A stretch of DNA of 64,000 nt. It comes from M2408 sp040386975. Its GTDB lineage: Bacteria > Bacteroidota > Bacteroidia > Flavobacteriales_D > Crocinitomicaceae. The DNA lies in contig JAZKEO010000001.1 of assembly GCA_040386975.1 (NCBI GenBank), positions 1 through 64,000 of the forward strand, written 5' to 3'. The position numbers were made by a program, and so were the translations under genes. Shown piece by piece: positions 7,484 to 15,205 of this stretch (positions are counted from its first letter, which is position 1; each line of letters opens with the position of its first letter). The notes under the pieces are model-generated. The model was not told the DNA's origin. It saw only the letters and a program-made list of their open reading frames with translations, and did not search any database.

Positions 7484-9109
7484 TTATTGTTGAGAAATCA
7501 ATTTCCCAGATTTAATTAGAATATTGTTTTCTAAAACACTATAGAAATAGATTCCAGATTTAAGTTGATTTGTTTCAAACAAAGTAGTTTGAGATTTAAT
7601 CTTTTTTGACATAATTTCTGCTCCTAAAACATCATAAATTTTCAATTCGCTTTCTCCCATTTTAGAGAAATTGTTAATTGTTAAAGTAATGTTTTCAGTA
7701 AAAGGATTTGGGAATAAGCTAATCTCATCATTTTCAATAACTGATGTTGGAACATTCAATGAACCACATGATGCAGGAATTTCTGTAGCAGCAATACTTG
7801 CAGCATTCGTTGTTAAAGCCCCACTTGTAGTAAGTGCTCTTCCGTATAAAAATGATCCTGTATTGATTGTTCCTAAAGCCGCATTATTAGTTATGATTGT
7901 ACCACAAAAAACAGAATATTCATTGATGCTTACTGCGCCTTCAATTTTCCAATATACATTTTTTGCTTGAGCTCCATTGATTAATAAAACTTTAGCATAT
8001 GTACTTGTTGATAAAGCTCCATTTACTTGAATAACAAAAACTGCATCAGCATTTCCTTGTGCATCTAAATAAAGTGAATCTGTAAATGTTACAGCTGCCG
8101 CTAATAAATAAGTGTGAGGAGTTAAAACTAAATTTCCTCCAAATTGTGCTGGATACAACAATTCAATATCATACGATAAAGTATTTAAGTAATTATAAGC
8201 AACTAGTAAATCAGCTGAAGCTTGAGCAGTTGAAACATCAGGGATTTCGTGAATTTCACCTGTTACAAACAAAGGATCAAAAGCTGTTGCAGCACCGTTA
8301 TTTGAACCTATATCGCCAATAATCGTTGTTAATCCAGTATTTGAAACTGCACCATCAGAAGAAAAAAGCGCATAACAAGCAACAGCACCTAAATCTGGAG
8401 CTGCAGGACCTGTTAAATTTGGACTTCCACAACCAATTGGTGTGTAAGCTAAAACTCCGTCAATTGTAATCGCACCAGCAGTTGTAAAAGCTCTTCCTTC
8501 AAGTGTATCTCCTGTATTCAAATTGATTGCCGAGTTATTAGCAATGATTGTACCTTTGAAAGATGTTCCAGAAGCCATATCAACTAAACCTTCCACTTTC
8601 CAGTAAACATTACAAGCTTTTGCTCCATTTGTTAATTTGATTTTAGAATCAGCACCAGTTGATAATGGGCCTTCAATTTGGAAAATAAAAACCGCATCAG
8701 GATTTCCTTCTGCATTTAAAGTTAAATCTAAATTCAAGGTTGTTGCACTTCCAATCGCGTAAACTCCAGCTGTTAAAATTTGACCGTTTCCTAATAAGGA
8801 AGAAGGAAAAAACGCTGGAATTGTATTGTCTAATTCATTGTAAGCAACTAAAACATCAACTGCACATTGAGCTGTGATTAAATTTGCGTCATTCATTGTT
8901 CCATTAACATTTCCAAAAGCTGTACTAGAACCATTGTTTGTACCCACATTTCCCGTAACATGCGAAATTCCCGTATTGCTTACTGGTCCGTCTGTTGAAA
9001 AAAGTACGAAGCTAGATGCTGATCCTAAGTTTGGTGCTTGACCAAAACTTAAATTTGATACAGTCATTAAACTAAAGACTGATAGTGTATGTAGAAATTT
9101 TCTTTTCAT
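7484..9109 (-). CDS. T9SS-secreted protein with two tandem DUF3494 (ice-binding-like) domains
   Basis: A 541-residue protein: signal peptide (1-23, LSFGQ), first DUF3494 domain (about 27-226), second (about 238-445), then a T9SS type A sorting domain (about 465-541, ISLFPNPF...SGKLISQQ). Each DUF3494 copy has the family landmarks: VTGNVGTNNG and IIGDIGSNNG, LTLNAEGNPDAVFIFQIEG and LYLDAQGNADAVFVIQVNG, NVYWKVEG and NVYWKIEG, GRAFTTAGAIT and GRALTTSGALT. Tandem domains would increase avidity if this binds ice or another crystalline or polymer surface. The copies differ enough to be an old duplication. Expressed from regulon promoter 3, ending in a strong terminator. Confidence 0.87.
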   Translation of the reverse strand: MKRKFLHTLSVFSLMTVSNLSFGQAPNLGSASSFVLFSTDGPVSNTGISHVTGNVGTNNGSSTAFGNVNGTMNDANLITAQCAVDVLVAYNELDNTIPAFFPSSLLGNGQILTAGVYAIGSATTLNLDLTLNAEGNPDAVFIFQIEGPLSTGADSKIKLTNGAKACNVYWKVEGLVDMASGTSFKGTIIANNSAINLNTGDTLEGRAFTTAGAITIDGVLAYTPIGCGSPNLTGPAAPDLGAVACYALFSSDGAVSNTGLTTIIGDIGSNNGAATAFDPLFVTGEIHEIPDVSTAQASADLLVAYNYLNTLSYDIELLYPAQFGGNLVLTPHTYLLAAAVTFTDSLYLDAQGNADAVFVIQVNGALSTSTYAKVLLINGAQAKNVYWKIEGAVSINEYSVFCGTIITNNAALGTINTGSFLYGRALTTSGALTTNAASIAATEIPASCGSLNVPTSVIENDEISLFPNPFTENITLTINNFSKMGESELKIYDVLGAEIMSKKIKSQTTLFETNQLKSGIYFYSVLENNILIKSGKLISQQ

Positions 9110-9145
9110 GATTTTTGTTTTAAGTGTGAATGAATTTTCACTCTA

Positions 9146-9212
9146 CAAAGTTCAGAATCATGTCAAGGTTTTGTGTTACAGATTTTTGTTTAAATGTTAC
9201 ATGAATCGCAGA
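9146..9212 (-). promoter_or_regulatory. regulon promoter 3: tandem GTAAC operator plus -7 box
   Basis: Minus strand: ATCTGCGATTCAT then GTAAC (plus GTTAC 9196-9200), 16 nt, GTAAC (GTTAC 9175-9179), 21 nt, GAACTTTG (CAAAGTTC 9146-9153). The proximal repeat, the seven bases after it (GTAACACAAAAC) and the -7 box with its flank (GAACTTTGTAG) match promoter 1 exactly. The start codon is 37 nt downstream. Confidence 0.8.
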
Positions 9213-9230
9213 TTTTTGTTTTTCAATTTT

Positions 9231-9258
9231 GTAGGGATGCGATTAATTGCATCCCTAC
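9231..9258. repeat. REP-like palindrome GTAGGGATGC...GCATCCCTAC
   Basis: Ten-bp perfect arms (9231-9240 and 9249-9258) around an 8-nt AT loop, extended by flanking TTTT/AAAA. It lies between the Gly/His-rich gene and regulon promoter 3. It is GC-richer than its surroundings and resembles dispersed palindromes I associate with Bacteroidota intergenic DNA. On the plus strand it is followed by an A-run, so it is not a terminator for the minus-strand gene. Confidence 0.65.
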
Positions 9259-9361
9259 AAAAAAAACGAATGAAAATAAATTCACTCGTTTTACTATAAA
9301 CTATTGATCGAAAATCTAACTATTTTTTACTGCGAAGTAACTAGAAAGTGAATCTCAAATT

Positions 9362-9913
9362 CTAATGTTTCCCTTTTCCACCACCATGTCCGCCACCGTG
9401 ATTTCCTCCTCCTTTGTTTCCACCACCGTGTCCTCCGCCATGATTTCCATTTCCTTTCATTTTGACAGGGCTACTTTTTTGTTTAACATGGATTTTTTGA
9501 GGAGATTTGTGATTTCCGTTTCCATTTCCAGGTTTCATCCCAATGTTTTTTTGACTTTTACCTTTGTAGCCTTTAGCATATTTGTGTTTGTGATCTTTGA
9601 AATGTCCATAAGGTTTATGTCCATGATAATCGTTTAAAACAACTTTGTAGCCACCATATAAATCATAATTTCTACAACGAGATGGAAGGTAAGATCTTCT
9701 AATCCAAATGCCGTTATTCATGTAAATAAACATGCTTGTATGGATGTCGTAATAAGCCTCAATATCTGGCAAGTAATAATATTGAACGTCTGAGTAACCA
9801 GAAGGTCCCCAATTTGGAGCTGTTCCTATATTTACATTTACTTGAACTTGAGCATTTGAATTGAATGTGAACAAAAAAGCACATCCAAGTACTAATATTT
9901 TTAAATATTTCAT
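9362..9913 (-). CDS. secreted Gly/His/Lys-rich protein
   Basis: A 183-residue protein starting at the ATG 9911-9913 (MKYLKILVLGCAF), chosen over an upstream TTG because it gives a clean signal peptide (to SNAQ). The central part (about 20-90) has NVNIGTAPNWGP, YYYLPDIEAYYDI and GIWIRRSYLPSR, a conserved Bacteroidota module rich in Tyr/Trp of unknown function. From about 95 the chain becomes basic, with His, Lys, Gly and Asn runs ending in repeats of HGGGHGGG, which could bind metal or polyanions. Monocistronic behind regulon promoter 4. The role is unknown; periplasmic or surface location is expected. Confidence 0.8.
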   Translation of the reverse strand: MKYLKILVLGCAFLFTFNSNAQVQVNVNIGTAPNWGPSGYSDVQYYYLPDIEAYYDIHTSMFIYMNNGIWIRRSYLPSRCRNYDLYGGYKVVLNDYHGHKPYGHFKDHKHKYAKGYKGKSQKNIGMKPGNGNGNHKSPQKIHVKQKSSPVKMKGNGNHGGGHGGGNKGGGNHGGGHGGGKGKH

Positions 9914-9952
9914 CTTGTAATTTATTAAATGCGAAAGTGTTTTCACATGAGA

Positions 9953-10016
9953 CAAAGATCAGTATTTTTTTAACCTTTTCTCTTACACAATGTTATCAAA
10001 AACTTACATAAATCAC
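9953..10016 (-). promoter_or_regulatory. regulon promoter 4: tandem GTAAC operator plus -7 box
   Basis: Minus strand: GTGATTTAT then GTAAG (plus CTTAC 10003-10007), 16 nt, GTAAG (CTTAC 9982-9986), 21 nt, GATCTTTG (CAAAGATC 9953-9960). The distal half-site overlaps the stop codon of the response regulator gene (10013-10015). The chosen start codon is 40 nt downstream of the -7 box. Confidence 0.75.
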
Positions 10017-10447
10017 ATTTTTCCCATGTACCAATTCAATTCCTTTTCCATTTTTTTGTATTGGAAAATCGTCGTGATAATTTTTTGTAAACGGAAAAAT
10101 GCTGTTTCACTTTTTACCACATAATCAAAAGCACGGTGGTGCATACAAGTAATTGCAACATCAATTTTATCTTGAGAAGATAACATCACAACTGGAATAT
10201 CTGGATTAACCGCTTTAATTTTATCTAAAGTTGCCAAACCATTCATGGCATTTTTATCGATTCCATCTAAATGGAAATCTAAAATTACTACGTCGGGATT
10301 GTGAGATAAATTCTCCAAACATTTTTCACCTGTTGGATAGGTTTCAATTTCAAAATCTGCATGATCTAAAAACTCGATCTCTAAAGATTTTAAAAATACG
10401 GAATCGTCATCCACTAAGAATAACTTTATTTTATTTTCTGTGCTCAT
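10013..10447 (-). CDS. single-domain response regulator (REC)
   Basis: A 144-residue receiver domain: acidic pocket DDD (13-15), phospho-acceptor Asp57 in VVILDFHL, Ser/Thr in VVMLSSQ, and the conserved Lys in DYVVKSE (about 112). There is no output domain; the C-terminus is a short helix (FQYKKMEKELNWYM). It overlaps the hybrid kinase stop by 4 nt (ATGA), indicating translational coupling, and is the last gene of the AraC-kinase-regulator operon. It probably accepts phosphate from the kinase's HPt domain and acts through protein contacts. It is similar in sequence to the membrane-anchored regulator at 14683-15174. Confidence 0.9.
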   Translation of the reverse strand: MSTENKIKLFLVDDDSVFLKSLEIEFLDHADFEIETYPTGEKCLENLSHNPDVVILDFHLDGIDKNAMNGLATLDKIKAVNPDIPVVMLSSQDKIDVAITCMHHRAFDYVVKSETAFFRLQKIITTIFQYKKMEKELNWYMGKM

Positions 10448-13098
10448 TTTATTTTTTTTAATTCGATTAATTCATTTTCTAATTCTAGACAAGCTTTGGT
10501 GCAAACTACTTCAAGTTGCTTCACCATGCTATCAATCAAATCAAAATTTTGTTTTTTACTTGCGTTTTCTTGAACAGTTTTCGCCATTTCTTCGTAATCA
10601 GAATGAATTCCAACAATTGAAAATGAGGGAATCATCTTGTGTGCAGCAGATTTTAACAAATCCCAATCTTGATTTTTCAAAGCTTGTTGCATCGCATCAA
10701 TCAAAGGAGGGGTTTGTTCTAGATATATTTCTAGCATTTCTGCCATCAATGAAGCATTGGATTTTGTTCTTCGAGACAAATACGATAAATCAATGTATTT
10801 TGGTTGTTCGTTTTTAAAAATTGTTTTCTTAGGTTTTTGTACCAAACCTATTATTTTGCTGTATAAAACGCGCTCATCAACAGGTTTTGCAATGTAATCA
10901 TTCATTCCAACTTCTTTACACTTTTCAATGTCAACCGTTGTCACATCAGCAGTTAAAGCAATAATTGGAATTTTAGAATTCATTTTATTTCGAATGTATT
11001 CGGTTGTTTCAAATCCATTCATAACGGGCATTTGTAAATCCATTAAAATAATGTCAAAGGATTTACTTTCAAGCTTTTCAATGGCAATTTTACCATTAGA
11101 AGCAATGTCTCTCTCAAAACCAAAATCATCTAATAATGTTTTCATCAGTAGTTGATTCAATGCAATATCTTCAACAACCAACACTTTGATATTCCGTATT
11201 TGAGCATCTTTTTCAAGAACTTCGTTCTCAATTTCTGCTTTTTCTTCCGTTTTCAAAAAAGGTAAAGTAAAACTAAAAGTAGAACCTTCTTTAATTTTAC
11301 TTTCAACTTGAATACTACCACCTTGTGGCTCAACCAATTGTTTTACAATTGCGAGTCCTAAGCCTGTTCCTCCAAATATTCGTGAAGTTCCACTTGTTGC
11401 TTGCTGGAAGTTTTCAAAGACAGTTGATATTTTAGATTGTGGAATTCCAATTCCAGTATCTTTTATAGCAAATTTAATATCCACTTTTTCTTCATCTTCA
11501 TTTAATAAATCCACTGTAACAGTGATTTTACCTTGATTTGTAAATTTGACAGCATTGCTCACTAAATTTAAAATGATTTGATGTAAACGTACTGGATCAC
11601 CAAGTAATACTTCTGGAATATTTACATCGTAAACCTTTACAAGTTCCAAGTTCTTTTCTTGAATTTTTGTTTCAAACAAATGTAACATGGAAGAAATAGA
11701 AGAAGATAACTTGAATGGGATTTGTTCAAATGACATTTTTCCTGCATCGACTTTAGCTAAATCAAGAATATCATTAATCAAAACAATTAAGGCATCGCCA
11801 CTCATTTTGATAGCATTCAAATATTCTTTTTGTTTATCTGTTAAATCAGTTTTTAAAACAACTTTCGTAAAACCAATAATTGCGTTCATTGGAGTACGAA
11901 TTTCGTGACTCATATTTGATAAAAACTGTTGTTTTGCTTTTACCGCATCATTCGCGATTTGTGTTGCACTTTCGGCCTTAAATTTTGCTTCCTCAGCAAT
12001 TGCAGTAGCCAATTCAGCGAAAATTTTAGCTTCATTTAATTCAGTTGCAATTCTTTTTTGTTCGGTAATATCTCTTGCAACTACAACAGCTCCAATAACA
12101 TGACCTTTATCGTCTTTGTAAACTGAACCATTAAATAAAACATCAATCATTTTTCCAGCAACCATAGTTAAAGGATAATCGCTTACAAATCCTCTAACGA
12201 AAACTTGTTGATATCCTTTGCGGGCTTTTTCTTTTTCAGTAAAATAATCAATGAAATTTGTTCCAATCAATTTTTCTTTGGAAATACCAGTTGCTTTAAC
12301 GCTTGCTTGGTTCAAATCTGTGATTTTTCCATCAGGAGCAATTGTAAACAATGGATCGCGACTTGCTTCAATTAAACTCAAAGAATATTGAGAAGCTAGT
12401 TTTGCGGTATTACTCAATATTTCAAGTTCTTTATTTGTTTGTTCGCGTTTTTCTTTTTCTTTGTTTTGAAATACAAGTTCAATATCCGCAATAACTAATT
12501 CAGCAGCTCTTTTTTTCTTTTCGCTGTTTTGATATAATAATTCTTTATTAGCTAGACTTAACTCATCTGCTCGTTTTTCTTTTTCTATGTTTTGAAATGC
12601 TAATTCTTTGTTGGCAATACTTAATTCTTCAGCTCGTTTTTCTTTTTCATTATTTTGAAAAATAAGTTCTTTATTAGCGATTCCTAGTTCAATAGCTCTT
12701 TTCTCTTTTTCATGGTTTTGAAAAAGCAATTCTTTATTTGCAACACTTAATTCCGCTGCACGTTTTCCTTTTTCCTCATCTTGAAAAACAAGTTCCTTGT
12801 TAGCAATTCCAAGTTCTGCCGCTCTTTTTCCTTTTTCCTCATCTTGAAAAACAAGTTCTTTGTTTGCAATTCCAAGTTCAGCCGCACGTTTTCCTTTTTC
12901 TTCATCCTGAAATGCTAATTCGATATTGGCAATGCCTAATTCAGCTGCACGTTTTTTCTTTTCAACTTTTTGAAATGCTAATTCATGACTAAGATTAGCT
13001 AATTCTAATTTCAGTCTTTCATTTTCAGTTTTTTGAAAAGCAAGTTCACTTAGCGTATTTGCTAACGTTTCTTTATCCAAATTTTTTCCCTCTTCCAT
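10444..13098 (-). CDS. cytoplasmic hybrid sensor histidine kinase (coiled-coil repeats-PAS-HisKA-HATPase-REC-HPt)
   Basis: An 884-residue protein from the ATG at 13096-13098; an upstream TTG would overlap the AraC gene and is disfavoured. Ten perfect-period 21-residue repeats (about 18-227, units like ELAFQNEEKEKRAAELxIANK) form a long coiled coil. Then PAS (about 240-350), HisKA with HEIRTPMN (His398), HATPase_c with DTGIG and GTGLG boxes, a receiver domain (Asp687 in ILMDLQMP, Lys738) and an HPt domain (His820 in SAAHKM). There is no signal peptide or membrane segment, so it senses an internal or coiled-coil-transmitted cue. It is 22 nt after the AraC gene and coupled by ATGA to the response regulator. 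The domain set implies a His-Asp-His-Asp relay. Confidence 0.93.
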   Translation of the reverse strand: MEEGKNLDKETLANTLSELAFQKTENERLKLELANLSHELAFQKVEKKKRAAELGIANIELAFQDEEKGKRAAELGIANKELVFQDEEKGKRAAELGIANKELVFQDEEKGKRAAELSVANKELLFQNHEKEKRAIELGIANKELIFQNNEKEKRAEELSIANKELAFQNIEKEKRADELSLANKELLYQNSEKKKRAAELVIADIELVFQNKEKEKREQTNKELEILSNTAKLASQYSLSLIEASRDPLFTIAPDGKITDLNQASVKATGISKEKLIGTNFIDYFTEKEKARKGYQQVFVRGFVSDYPLTMVAGKMIDVLFNGSVYKDDKGHVIGAVVVARDITEQKRIATELNEAKIFAELATAIAEEAKFKAESATQIANDAVKAKQQFLSNMSHEIRTPMNAIIGFTKVVLKTDLTDKQKEYLNAIKMSGDALIVLINDILDLAKVDAGKMSFEQIPFKLSSSISSMLHLFETKIQEKNLELVKVYDVNIPEVLLGDPVRLHQIILNLVSNAVKFTNQGKITVTVDLLNEDEEKVDIKFAIKDTGIGIPQSKISTVFENFQQATSGTSRIFGGTGLGLAIVKQLVEPQGGSIQVESKIKEGSTFSFTLPFLKTEEKAEIENEVLEKDAQIRNIKVLVVEDIALNQLLMKTLLDDFGFERDIASNGKIAIEKLESKSFDIILMDLQMPVMNGFETTEYIRNKMNSKIPIIALTADVTTVDIEKCKEVGMNDYIAKPVDERVLYSKIIGLVQKPKKTIFKNEQPKYIDLSYLSRRTKSNASLMAEMLEIYLEQTPPLIDAMQQALKNQDWDLLKSAAHKMIPSFSIVGIHSDYEEMAKTVQENASKKQNFDLIDSMVKQLEVVCTKACLELENELIELKKIK
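12418..13047 (-). repeat. 63-bp tandem repeat, ten copies, inside the kinase gene
   Basis: Ten in-frame units of exactly 63 bp encode 21-residue repeats, each with an EL-x-FQ core spaced every 21 residues. Central copies are nearly identical (ELGIANKELVFQDEEKGKRA), outer ones diverged, as expected from slippage or unequal crossover. Three heptads per unit keep the coiled-coil register. Confidence 0.85.
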
Positions 13099-13120
13099 TT
13101 TGCTTACTAAATTTGGTTTA

Positions 13121-13702
13121 TCAATGTTTATTATCAGCAATTCCAATTTCTTCAATTGGAGTTCTATTTCGATCTTTTAAATTCTTAAATTGAGAAGGAG
13201 TAAGGCCAGTAACTTTTTTAAATTGGTTTGATAAATGCGCCACACTGCTGTAATTCATTTTATACGAAATTTCTGTAAGATTTAATTCTTCATACAAAAG
13301 CAATTCTTTTACACGTTCAATTTTATGAATGATTATAAATTGCTGTAAGGTAATCCCTCTTACTTCAGAAAATAAATTGGATAAATAAGTATAATCATAA
13401 GCTAACTTTTCACTAATGTAGTCAGAATAATTTACTTTGGGTAACTCTTCAGAATAGTGAACCATTTCAACAATCACATTGATTATTTTTTCTATTAAAA
13501 CAGCTTTTTTATCATCCATAAGTTCTAATCCAGATGTAGCTAATGCAATTTTTAGCTGATTTCGTTGCGCTTCATTGATATTTTCCATGATATCAACTTC
13601 GCCTAAATCAACAACGACAAAGTGCAATCCAAGTTTTTTCAACTCTTCTTTCACTGCCATTTTGCAACGCGTACTGACCATATATTTTATGAATAATTTC
13701 AA
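13121..13702 (-). CDS. AraC-type transcriptional regulator, first gene of kinase operon
   Basis: A 193-residue protein with a short N-terminal domain (1-85, beginning MKLFIKYMVSTRCKM) and a C-terminal AraC HTH domain (about 95-180: DYTYLSNLFSEVRGIT, first HTH; LTEISYKMNYSSVAHLSNQFKKVTGLTPSQFK, second HTH with the family signature). The start is TTG (13700-13702); it is preferred over the internal ATG because the paralog at 15266-15826 has the same MKLxIKYMVSxRCKM start with ATG. Its promoter carries the same GTAAC direct repeats as five other units, suggesting autoregulation. It is followed after 22 nt by the hybrid kinase. I infer it may bind those repeats. Confidence 0.9.
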   Translation of the reverse strand: MKLFIKYMVSTRCKMAVKEELKKLGLHFVVVDLGEVDIMENINEAQRNQLKIALATSGLELMDDKKAVLIEKIINVIVEMVHYSEELPKVNYSDYISEKLAYDYTYLSNLFSEVRGITLQQFIIIHKIERVKELLLYEELNLTEISYKMNYSSVAHLSNQFKKVTGLTPSQFKNLKDRNRTPIEEIGIADNKH

Positions 13703-13728
13703 ATTGTTTTCAGTTTAAAGGTTTAATA

Positions 13729-13795
13729 CAAAGTACGCCCCTTTTGAACTAGAAAATGTTATACAACTTGAGTAATAAGTTGTATAAATCACAGA
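13729..13795 (-). promoter_or_regulatory. regulon promoter 5: operator plus -7 box (AraC-kinase-regulator operon)
   Basis: Minus strand: ATCTGTGATTTAT then ACAAC (plus GTTGT 13779-13783), 16 nt, ATAAC (GTTAT 13758-13762), 21 nt, GTACTTTG (CAAAGTAC 13729-13736). The repeats are more degenerate than at promoters 1 and 3, but the spacings are identical, and GTGATTTAT equals that of promoter 4. Confidence 0.7.
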
Positions 13796-13829
13796 TTTTT
13801 GAAATGATTTTTTTTGAAATGAGTTCTTA

Positions 13830-14654
13830 TTAGACTCTTAAATCCTTGAACGCTTTACCTAAACAAGAAATTACATCAGAAATAAGCATGCTTTCAACAC
13901 TTTGATTTTCAAGTGCAAAATCAGCTGCAAGACCATGAATATAAACACCCAGTTTCGCAGCATCAAAAGCATTGTAATTTTGAGCCAAAAAAGCAGTAAT
14001 GATTCCCGAAAGTGCATCTCCAGAACCCCCTTTTGCTAAACCACTATTTCCCGTAATATTTATAAAAGTTTCACCTTTTGATGTGATTAATGTTTTATGT
14101 CCTTTTAAAACGATAACAATTTTTAATTCTTTGGCTTTTGAAATAGCTGTAATTTGCCTTTCTTCTTGGGTTTTATGTTCTCCGAAAAGTCGATCAAATT
14201 CCTTAGCTTGCGGTGTGATAATAGTGTTTTTAGGAACCTTTTTGAAAAGCTTTTTATTTTCCGATAAGATGTTTAAAGCATCCGCATCTAAGAGCATTGG
14301 TTTTTTAAATTCTGAGATGCATTTTTCTACTAAAAACATTGATTCTGAACTTTTTCCAAGTCCAGGACCAACGCCCAAAGTAGAAAAGAAAGAAAAACTG
14401 GCTGACTTATTTTCTCGAAATTGAAGCATCGCTTCAGGAATTGCCGTTTGAAAAATGAGACGTTCTTTTTCAGGAATATTTAGTGTCAATAAACCAACTC
14501 CTGAGCGTAAACAAGCTTTAGCAGCTATTAGTGCGGCACCCATTTTGCCAGTATTACCAGCAACAATTAATGCGTGACCAAAATCTCCTTTGCTAGATTT
14601 TTCGTCTCTAATTTTTAAAATTGATTTTATATGTTCTTTACCAAGGGTAAGCAT
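13830..14654 (-). CDS. nnrD: ADP/ATP-dependent NAD(P)H-hydrate dehydratase, stand-alone
   Basis: A 274-residue ribokinase-like protein that repairs damaged NAD(P)HX to NAD(P)H using a nucleotide. Visible motifs: GNTGKMGAA (N-terminal nucleotide region), RSGVGLLTL, GVGPGLG, LDADALNIL, TPQAKEFDRL, VLKGHKT and the C-terminal GGSGDALSGII with the catalytic Asp. Many bacteria fuse this domain to the NnrE epimerase; here it is alone. It starts 28 nt after the membrane-anchored response regulator on the same strand, so it probably shares that gene's regulon promoter. This would link metabolite repair to the stress response. Confidence 0.9.
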   Translation of the reverse strand: MLTLGKEHIKSILKIRDEKSSKGDFGHALIVAGNTGKMGAALIAAKACLRSGVGLLTLNIPEKERLIFQTAIPEAMLQFRENKSASFSFFSTLGVGPGLGKSSESMFLVEKCISEFKKPMLLDADALNILSENKKLFKKVPKNTIITPQAKEFDRLFGEHKTQEERQITAISKAKELKIVIVLKGHKTLITSKGETFINITGNSGLAKGGSGDALSGIITAFLAQNYNAFDAAKLGVYIHGLAADFALENQSVESMLISDVISCLGKAFKDLRV

Positions 14655-14682
14655 TATTTTTTAGATTGTTCTGAAAAAATAG

Positions 14683-15174
14683 TTATACAAAATTCATTAC
14701 ACAATAAACAATAACTCCCATTGTCACAAAAGTTAATAGAAAGATAGCCATAAATTTTGAGATTCCGAATTCTTTTACCAAAATTCTGATTGGTTTCGTA
14801 ATTACACGCATTACCAAACGATTTATCTTAATCCAAGAACCTTTGCCTTTTACAACATAATCTTTTGCTCCAGCACGAAAAGAATCAATTGCAAGGGCAA
14901 TATCCTCATTACTAGACAACATAATTACCTCCGTTTTAGGATTGATTTTTTTGATTAATTTTAAGATTTCTAGACCGTTTTTTCCTTCTAGCATGTAGTC
15001 TAAAAGTACGATATCAGTTGTTTTGTCAACTTTTTCTAAACAACTTTCTCCATTTGAAAAAGTTGAGATTGTGATGTCGTTTCCAAACTTTGTATCTAAA
15101 AAGTGCTTTAGTGTTGTGGTCATTAATCTATCATCGTCCACGATGAATAAATTTAATTTTTTATAAGCTTTCAT
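14683..15174 (-). CDS. response regulator receiver with C-terminal membrane helix
   Basis: A 163-residue protein. Residues 1-125 are a complete receiver domain (DDD 13-15, phospho-acceptor Asp59 in VLLDYML, Ser in MLSSNE, Lys109 in DYVVKG). Instead of an output domain it ends in a basic linker (about 126-140) and one hydrophobic helix (about 141-162, FMAIFLLTFVTMGVIVY), placing the receiver on the inner membrane. That architecture is uncommon. The receiver resembles the one at 10013-10447. Expressed from regulon promoter 6, with nnrD 28 nt downstream. It may act as a phosphate sink or membrane-localised adaptor for the nearby kinase. Confidence 0.88.
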   Translation of the reverse strand: MKAYKKLNLFIVDDDRLMTTTLKHFLDTKFGNDITISTFSNGESCLEKVDKTTDIVLLDYMLEGKNGLEILKLIKKINPKTEVIMLSSNEDIALAIDSFRAGAKDYVVKGKGSWIKINRLVMRVITKPIRILVKEFGISKFMAIFLLTFVTMGVIVYCVMNFV

Positions 15175-15205
15175 GTTTTTTGTTTTAAGTGATTATAATA
15201 TAGAA

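Noticed and set aside
9365..9637. Plus-strand open frame opposite the Gly/His-rich gene
   Set aside because: It is the antisense shadow of repetitive Gly/His codons and lacks a promoter.
12418..13047. Tandem 63-bp repeats that could be mistaken for a CRISPR array or minisatellite
   Set aside because: The repeats are in frame, have no spacers and encode a regular 21-residue coiled coil in the kinase.
13096..13155. Longer hybrid kinase starting at the TTG 13155
   Set aside because: It would overlap the AraC gene by 35 nt; an ATG at 13098 lies just after the AraC stop.
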